Shown piece after piece: positions 57,489 to 64,000 of a stretch of DNA of 64,000 nucleotides. Within the stretch, counting starts at the first letter, position 1. Every line of letters starts with the position of its first letter. The stretch covers positions 34,091,115 to 34,155,114 of the forward strand of contig JBANSL010000012.1 of the NCBI GenBank assembly GCA_037127255.1, written 5' to 3'. The DNA comes from Persicaria tinctoria (Eukaryota; Streptophyta; Magnoliopsida; Caryophyllales; Polygonaceae). A program made the position numbers and the translations under genes. The notes below the pieces were generated by a model. The model was given only the letters and a program-made list of their open reading frames with translations, was not told where the DNA came from and searched no databases.

Positions 57489-57571
57489 CTGCAATGGGGA
57501 AGAATCGGTCAGAACGCGGACACCGATTCCACATCCAATCAAACGAAATTGAACCATGTCATCCAACTTAC
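57489..57571 (-). other. Intron separating ULP1 catalytic His/Asp from Cys
   Basis: The minus strand begins GTAAGTTGG and ends TTGCAG. Splicing joins ...NKK to SGDCGPYT in frame, restoring a standard ULP1 active site, so I trust this intron. Confidence 0.8.
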
Positions 57572-58887
57572 CTTTTCTTGTTCTGTGGAAGGCTTTTGTC
57601 CTGGCGAATGGCAAACGGCGTGGAGACCTTATCGGCATACTTGACCTTCAGATCGGGGTATGCCCGCATGACGACAGAGATGAGGCTCGTCACAGGCAAT
57701 AAGAGAGTCTGAAGATGGCGTTCCGTCATGATGTGGACGTCGAAGTCATACACCCTGACCTCCCACTCCTTCAGATCGATGTCAAGGGCAACCCAGTGTT
57801 TGTTCCTGACGTTGAAGGGGAAGAGGATGAGGTCCGCACCTGACCACGATCGTCCCAACGGCTTCGGCGACCCCCCATCTAAGTACGCCATCAATGCATC
57901 ACTAGGCTCGTACGCTTCGGGGCTGGCGTTGTACTTCTTCCATTCCCGAGGTAGAGAAATTCCCGCCAAGCACGTATCGACTACGATGGCTCCACTGGCA
58001 ATGTCACCCGCTCTGTCTGCAACCGCTTTGCGCAGAAGGTAGCAGCACTCCTCCATCTCCTGCATGAAGTGAACCGCAATTACAATACAAAATCCTGACA
58101 CGGGAAATTTTAAAGATGACAAGTGTTTATACCACAGTTCCAAACCAATCTTGGGGTTTCTTCAGGCGGTTGAGTAACTCCTTCGTCATATCCACACCGC
58201 AAGGTGACGTGCACACCTCCGCGTCCCCACTGCACGGTAAGTTTCTGTCAGGTTTTGTGGACGTTGAACTATCTACCTTCGTCGTCTATTCGAGAGTAAG
58301 ACACATAAGCTATGTACCTTGCCACCCAACTTGTCATGGCGTCGTTGTCCGTCGCTGACACCATTCCTAGATGAACAGCATCAGCGGGAACAGTGGCTAC
58401 CTTCTGGGCTCACGGTTTCTTGGCCGGGGGAGCCAACTTCTCTCCAACACCCTTCCTCGTCTTCTTCACCCCCTTAGATGCATACACCTGAGCTACCCGG
58501 GGCTTCGGCCTCTCATCACCTTCAATTTTCTTTCCCCTTCCTCGGGACCAGACCCCTTTAAACCAACCTCTCCCAACTGCAAACATATCATCAAACTTCA
58601 GCTAAGATTGACACTATCCCTTGTCACATAACAGTTATACTCATGTCGTGCAACTACAATGTCCTTGTCACCAATAATTGATAGAAAAAACTTACATCCT
58701 TGCTCTCTCTCTTGTCGTCCCATCCCTTGCCTTGACGGATTCACCTTCAGCTACCTTGTCCCCGACATCAGATTGCTTGTCCCCTGCCTTGGTTTGAAAA
58801 AATTTCATGTCACTTGCCATAAACTTTCATGTCACATATATAATCACCTTTTTTTCATAAATAAACCTGACCTCCTTGGTCTTTCCT

Positions 58888-58903
58888 CCCCCCCCCCCCC
58901 CAT
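58888..58903. repeat. Poly-C tract in a ULP1 linker exon
   Basis: A C run coding Gly on the minus strand. A similar tract at about 60197-60210 codes Gly in the DUF1985 part. Length variation in either would shift the frame. Confidence 0.8.
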
Positions 58904-61502
58904 CCCCTGCCTTGACAGATTCAGCTTCATCATGCTTGTCCCCGACATCATCACCAGCTAGCTTGCTCTCTCCTGATATCTCATCTATTGCCTTCACAGT
59001 TTCAACTTTTGTGTGCTTATCCCCGCCATCATCCACTTCACTTCCCTTCTCAACAGCACCTTCTAACTGCAAATGAAATCAACATTCAATTATGCCTCAA
59101 ACTTTCCAGTGTCACTTAACATAACAAATCATGTCACACAGCTACAATCTTCCTGTCACATTCTTCCAGTGTCGTTTAACATAACAAATCTTGTGATGTT
59201 TACCAACAACTTACCTTACCACCCTGTCCACTCTCACCGGCTTCAGCCGCAATTGACTCTATCAAGTCATCAAGTTCGAACTGTGAAATACATATTAACA
59301 TTTGATATTGAATCCCCGATTTCAAGCATGACTAAACATCGAAACGCATGTCACGCAAAAACAAACTTACAAACTCATCCCTTTTTTTCTCATCTCCAGC
59401 TTGTTATTTATCGGTTGCTTCTTTCCAGGCAGTCCCCTTACATTGACCATCCCGCAGCTCAGTCATGGCCACCTCCAATAATTTCAGCTGCACGTGATAA
59501 AATTATTACTTCATATCACCATAAGGTGACAAAATTCAACACAACTCACACTTCATATCACCATGAGTAATGAACACCAAACAATTCCTAATTCACACTA
59601 CATATCATACTAAGGTCACCTAATTCAGTTCTAAACAAACACATATCAGACTAGGCCCCCCTCAATTTCATTCCACATTCGTTCATTATCTAAACTACGT
59701 GTCACTTGTCCAATTTCACGTGTTAGGAGTCCATTTACCCTAGTTCACAGTTATCCAAAGTCTCTACAAAACGAATAATTGGGAAGGTATTGCGTACCTT
59801 TTCATCCATCTTCTCCATCCCTGTTGACATTGTCTGAAGCTTTTCCATAACTTGTTCCAAAGTCTTGGCCACGTCCCCCACCCAGCCATCCTTCCCATTG
59901 CCTCCTCTTCCCGTCCTAGGGGACCTCCCACCAGGGGCTTCGAAATGTGTCAGGAAGGGTGCAACTAGGTCGTCGAAGAAGGGGTCGGACTTCTCATCAT
60001 CGTAGACACATCCATCCATCAGCTCCAGCTCAGCCTCCTCTGGTATGAGTATTGGGTTATCATCAATCTCTATGGCCTCCTATCCCTCAGCTTCGGTGCG
60101 GCTGGCTATATCCTTATAAGCGAGGTTCTTGTCCTTGAGGGTCCATCTCATGCAACGAGGGAATGCCGTCGTCGACACCTTCGTCGCAAAGCGGACCCCC
60201 CCCCCCCCCTTCGGCATGGATTCCAACAACCAAATCTGCACCGCATCCCCACTCAAATTAATACATTTTCAGCATATGAATTACAAAATGATCATGGGTG
60301 TGGTCGAGAAGGTTACCTGAAAGGATAGCGGATAACCCATCAGGCCATAACCATTGCACTTCTTTCGATTTTTTCTGCCTTTATCTCAGCCTCCCGGCGC
60401 TTTACGGCGCCGTTCAGCGACACGTGTGTTGCAGCATAGATGATCCTCCCCCATGGGAATGCCAAAAACCGATCGACATTCTCCACCAACCAGACAATCC
60501 AGCTCCGCAGCCCCTTCCTCTGCTCCTCCCCTAACAAAACGCCCTCCACAATGTGCAGAAACACTAGCTTGAATCGTCTTCGTAGGCTCCGCACCACCAT
60601 TATTGAGTTCTTCAGCTCGGTCTCCAGGTCACCGACCATCATCTTCTCGTTTCCAAAAACTCCTTGATAGATTTCTCGTCGTCCTCCATGTCACTAGCTG
60701 TTGGTTGACTGCACCGCAGCCCGGTTACTAAGGCAAACTCCTTGAGGGAGAACCTCCGGAGCTTCCCCTTAATCCGGTACCACGTCTCCCACTCCTTATC
60801 GCTCGCAAGCTGTCGCTAGAGTGCATAATGCACCATTTGTGAAGAAAATTTTACACTGTGCGCCAGCTGCACAACCCCACCAAGCTGGGAGTCAAGCAGC
60901 TTCTGCCAGTCGCTAGCGTCAACATAATCATCGATGTTGTTCAGCATTGACAGTCTTGAGCCCTGGTTGACCCGGGCCCGGAAGTGCATAGCTTCGGGGA
61001 CTACGTACTCAGGCTCTTTGTTCTTCGAGCTCACGTTCTTCGTCCTCACCATTTCTCTCCTGCAATTTCCATCACACGAACAAAGTCAGCTTCTACCAAT
61101 TATATTCGTCTCCCTCTGTCACCTAACAGACTAACCCATGTCACTCTACCCTTGTCACTCAGTGTGAAACCCATGTCACCCATTATGAATCGGATGCCTA
61201 TAACCAATACCTCAAACCTCCTTCAATAGAACACCTACGACATCCACATATCCCAATTTCCACACCTCGTCAATTCCCCTATTCCGCCTACCACAACAAA
61301 TTTAGAAACCCTTCTCTCCAAATTGGAAACCCCTGTCACCCAATGTCAAACCCTTGTCACCCAATTCGAACCTCAAACCACCAATTTCCCCTATCCATAG
61401 TTCCCCGATCGTTGCCCTAACCCATTCCGAAAACCACTGTCACCCAATTGGAAACCCTAACCACCGATTTCCCCTTTCCATACCCGAAAACCACCCATGT
61501 GT

Positions 61503-63565
61503 TGTTGCAGGAGGTAATCGAGTATGAAATAAATATGAAATATAGATCAGACTGACTTCCCTGTCTCAGCAAATAAATACAAGACTTCCTCCCGTTGTAG
61601 TAAGAGAAAAGTCAGGATCGAATCCACGAGGAAGCACGTCAGCAGTTCTCATGTAGCAACAGATTCTCACAACAGCAGCAGAAAAGACAGAAACACAGAA
61701 GCAGACACAGATAAACCCGGCAAGGGCAACTAAAACAAAAGCAGAAACTAAACTAAAGACAGAAAAGACAAAGAAAGAAAGAAACAAAGCAGAAACTAAA
61801 AGCAAAGGCAAAAAGTGAATCGAAGACACAGAAGCTACTCGAAGTCTAGTAGCTGTCCTCGAAGTCGACTAGACAAGCAAACACAGAAACTGAAATCGAC
61901 GAAAGACAGAACAAAATCAACTCGACACAGACAAAACCCAACTCGATCTCGACCAAATGCTCCTCGAGATCGACGAGAGACTCCTCTACGTCGACTAGAA
62001 CAGTAAAAGACAGAAATTTAAATTGCAGAATTTGAATGCAGAAATTTCGACAGAAATAAAACTCAATATATTAAAAGACTTCCAAAGCCAGGGTATCAAC
62101 ACCACAACGGTAACCATGCAAAGTAACACACAAAGGCATAAAAGAATCATGCTTTCTATCAAATAACTTTCGTCATTAACAAATAGGCATATAGAGGCTC
62201 TCGCATAAACCCTAATTGTTACTAACCCTTTTTCACATAATTAATCCAAGTTGTATTAAGATCACTTTCGCTTCAATAATACAAACAAGGATCACCTTCA
62301 ACTCTCGCAAAAGAATCATGCTCATAGGGATAGAAGACGAATCGCATAAAAAGATCTGACCTTTATCGCATCGCCTCACATAGCCACCGTTGGGCTCACC
62401 CCAGCCCCAGAAGTGGGTGGACTACTCACGCCTCATCGCAATCGCAGACATTGATTGAAAAGAAATAACTTGCATAAACTATATTCAAAGCCTTTACAAT
62501 CTTGGCAATCAACTTTCGCAGAAAGCCAAAACCCTAAAAACCTTAAAACTCCTAAACTCTCTACTTGTCTCTGAATTGGAATGTGTTGATGGAATTCAAT
62601 AAAACTGAGCCCCTAAGGCTTTATTTATAGCCTTCATTCCCTAGCTATTCTAGGAAAGAAGATATCTATCTATATCTAAATTTCTATCTAAAGTGCTTAA
62701 TGATAAATAAATTGTTTTTAGGAAATAAATCAATAAGGAAAAGATAAAACTAAATAGGGTAAGTCTTCATGATGTTGATAGATCGGGATAGAATTTTCCG
62801 CCTTCGACACCAAGCAACGTCAACTCTACTCGGACTAGGCTCGTCGGGAAGATTCTGGAAACGACTCTACTCGACCTCGAGTAGAGCTCCTCGAGCTCGA
62901 GTGGGGTTGATCATCGACAAGGCCTCCTCGGGTGGATCTCCTCGGCCTGCTCGAACATGGCTTCAAGGTCTTGTCGATCTCGACAAGAGTTCGTCGAGAT
63001 CGAGTTGGGTCTTCGCTTCCGCTTCCGCGAGCTGGCTCTTCCGCTGGCAACGAGTGGCCTGGTCCGCGGCAGCGAGTTTCCTTTTCCGCTGCAGCGAGTT
63101 TCCTGGTCGTCCTCGGCTTCGTCCTCGGACAGCTTCTCCTCGTCAACTCCAGATGTGGGCGTCTGGGCTTCGTCGACCTCGACCAGGCTTCGTCGAGGTC
63201 GAGTAGGGTCCGGAGCTCGGGTTGTCTGGCTTTCTCGATCAGGCTGGCTCGACCATGTTGCTCGGACATGGCTAGTCGAGCTCGACCAGGATTACTCGAG
63301 ATCGAGTAGCCTGGGTTCCTAGACTCGTTCCGCTGCTTTGACCTTGGACTTCTGTAGTGATATTCTGAGCTTTTCTGACCTTCTGTAGAATTGCTGTAAA
63401 ATGCCTCGATTTCTGCGATTTAAATAGAAACTGATGTAGATTCCATAATTTGGCAAATAAACATAAACTACATAGATTCTGTACTATTCTAGCCCAAATG
63501 CATGAAATGTATACAGAAATCGATATAAAAGTTACTGTAAAACATGGCAAATTTAGCTCACAACA
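61503..63565 (-). repeat. Athila-family LTR at the right edge (element continues beyond the window)
   Basis: 2,063 bp starting TGTTGCAGGAGG and ending TAGCTCACAACA. TATA box at 62629-62620. TCGA-NN-TCGA motifs at about 61840-62000 and 62865-63310. It is followed by the PPT-type junction and 3' untranslated sequence seen in element A, so it is the 3' LTR of a minus-strand element whose genes lie to the right. The left flank (TGTGT, 61498-61502) is the candidate target copy and cannot be checked here. Confidence 0.88.
62620..62629 (-). promoter_or_regulatory. TATA box of the right-edge LTR
   Basis: TATAAATAAA on the minus strand, followed by GCCTTAGGGGCTCAG, as in the other family LTRs. Confidence 0.65.
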
Positions 63566-64000
63566 AACACCCCATACTTAAGCTTGCTTGTCCTCAAGCA
63601 ATACTTTTATTTGTCATTCAGGGGAAAAATTCAAAAACTCTCAACATATCAGATTCATTCTCATATAACCCTGCAGTCAATTACCATCCTCGAAAAGGTA
63701 CTAGTGTCACAGATCCATGCATGTGCAATTAAAAAGCAACATCTACTCACAAAAGGAGGGTTATGCAAAAAACATTCATAAGTGACAAAGCATTAATAAG
63801 CAAGAGGACTTTAATTTAAGCTCAAATAAGGAGTAGATTTGGTAAAAGGCTAAAGGTGGGCAATTTTTGGCAATGTGGTGCTTTTGATCCGGGGAAATGG
63901 AGCATTTCCAAACTGAATTTCCACATTCCTTCTCTATTTGATTTATCACCTTTCATATTGCTTTTTTTTCATAAATGCTTTTACCTCTCTAACCTTAGCA
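63566..64000 (-). other. 3' untranslated region of the right-edge Athila element
   Basis: AACACCCCATACTTAAGC...CTTGTCCTCAAGCAATAC in single order, showing the ancestral arrangement that is inverted and duplicated in element A at 3072-3248. No ORF. Confidence 0.7.

Larger units (their letters stand above)
57344..61052 (-). pseudogene. DUF1985-ULP1 (C48) protease gene of a MULE, spliced, partly broken
   Basis: Minus strand. Exon 1 starts MVRTKNVSSKNKEPEY (61052) and continues into a DUF1985-type domain (DKEWETWYRIKGKLRRFSL; FLAFPWGRIIYA; CNGYGLMGYPLSFQ; IWLLESMPKG). It is broken by a TAG at 60818-60816 and by frameshifts near 60650 and 60350. Acidic linker exons repeat GDKH..AESVKAGDG (59070-58690). 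The ULP1 domain is clean: KHWVALDIDLKEW (catalytic His) and RVYDF (Asp) in the exon ending at 57572, an intron 57571-57489, then SGDCGPYTIRFMQ with the catalytic Cys, and a stop at 57344. ULP1 proteases remove SUMO-like tags; such domains are carried by many plant MULEs. Several exon borders are not fixed. Confidence 0.75.

Overview
This is nuclear plant DNA, very probably from a eudicot, and it reads as a transposon-dense (heterochromatin-like) block. Nearly all supportable coding sequence belongs to transposable elements: Ty3/gypsy (Athila-like and chromovirus-like), Ty1/copia (an Ale/Retrofit-like and a SIRE/Maximus-like copy), a Mutator-like element (MULE) region with a transposase and a DUF1985-ULP1 protease gene, a SINE, a Tourist-like MITE and several solo LTRs. 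I find no convincing ordinary host gene. The species cannot be named from sequence alone.

Layout, left third (1-23.4 kb). A degenerate chromovirus (minus strand; gag start about 14642, protease to about 12750, pre-RT linker at 469-1, RT outside the window) is split by an LTR relic (470-12749). That relic is split by an Athila-like element 'A' (1076-12106, target duplication GTAAT/GTGAT), and A carries a solo LTR of a related Athila family (4445-6467, perfect duplication TCCTC). Then come a 5'-truncated pol tail, a truncated plus-strand Athila LTR (17286-21405) split by a 2.7-kb solo LTR (17539-20239, duplication GAATC), and a second copy of the LTR relic carrying a SINE (22157-22257, 13-bp duplication).

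Middle (23.4-48.6 kb). A roughly 67-bp tandem repeat was hit by a small Ale-like copia element (23417-48625, duplication GAAAT). Its 5' LTR was then hit by a SIRE-like copia element (23436-33004, duplication GTCTT), and its pol gene by Athila-like element 'B' (36114-47697, duplication CGTCA). All three empty sites can be reconstructed exactly. The SIRE-like element has almost identical LTRs and an uninterrupted 570-codon extra ORF in the envelope position.

Right third (48.6-64 kb). After motif-rich non-coding DNA and a Tourist-like MITE comes a MULE region: a spliced but decayed transposase (51508-54684, plus strand) facing a spliced DUF1985-ULP1 protease gene (61052-57344, minus strand) that keeps its catalytic His, Asp and Cys. 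A further Athila-family LTR (61503-63565) starts an element that runs off the right edge.

Two signals stand out. First, all Athila-family sequences are seeded with a near-palindromic motif, TCGA-NN-TCGA, clustered in the LTRs and in two or three linker regions of gag-pol; its core is stop-free in all frames. Second, the introns and UTRs of the MULE region carry many same-strand TGTCAC motifs, reminiscent of the non-coding motifs recognised by VANC anti-silencing proteins of Arabidopsis VANDAL MULEs. In-frame stops are mostly TAG at apparent Gln CAG codons, as expected from deamination of methylated CHG sites.
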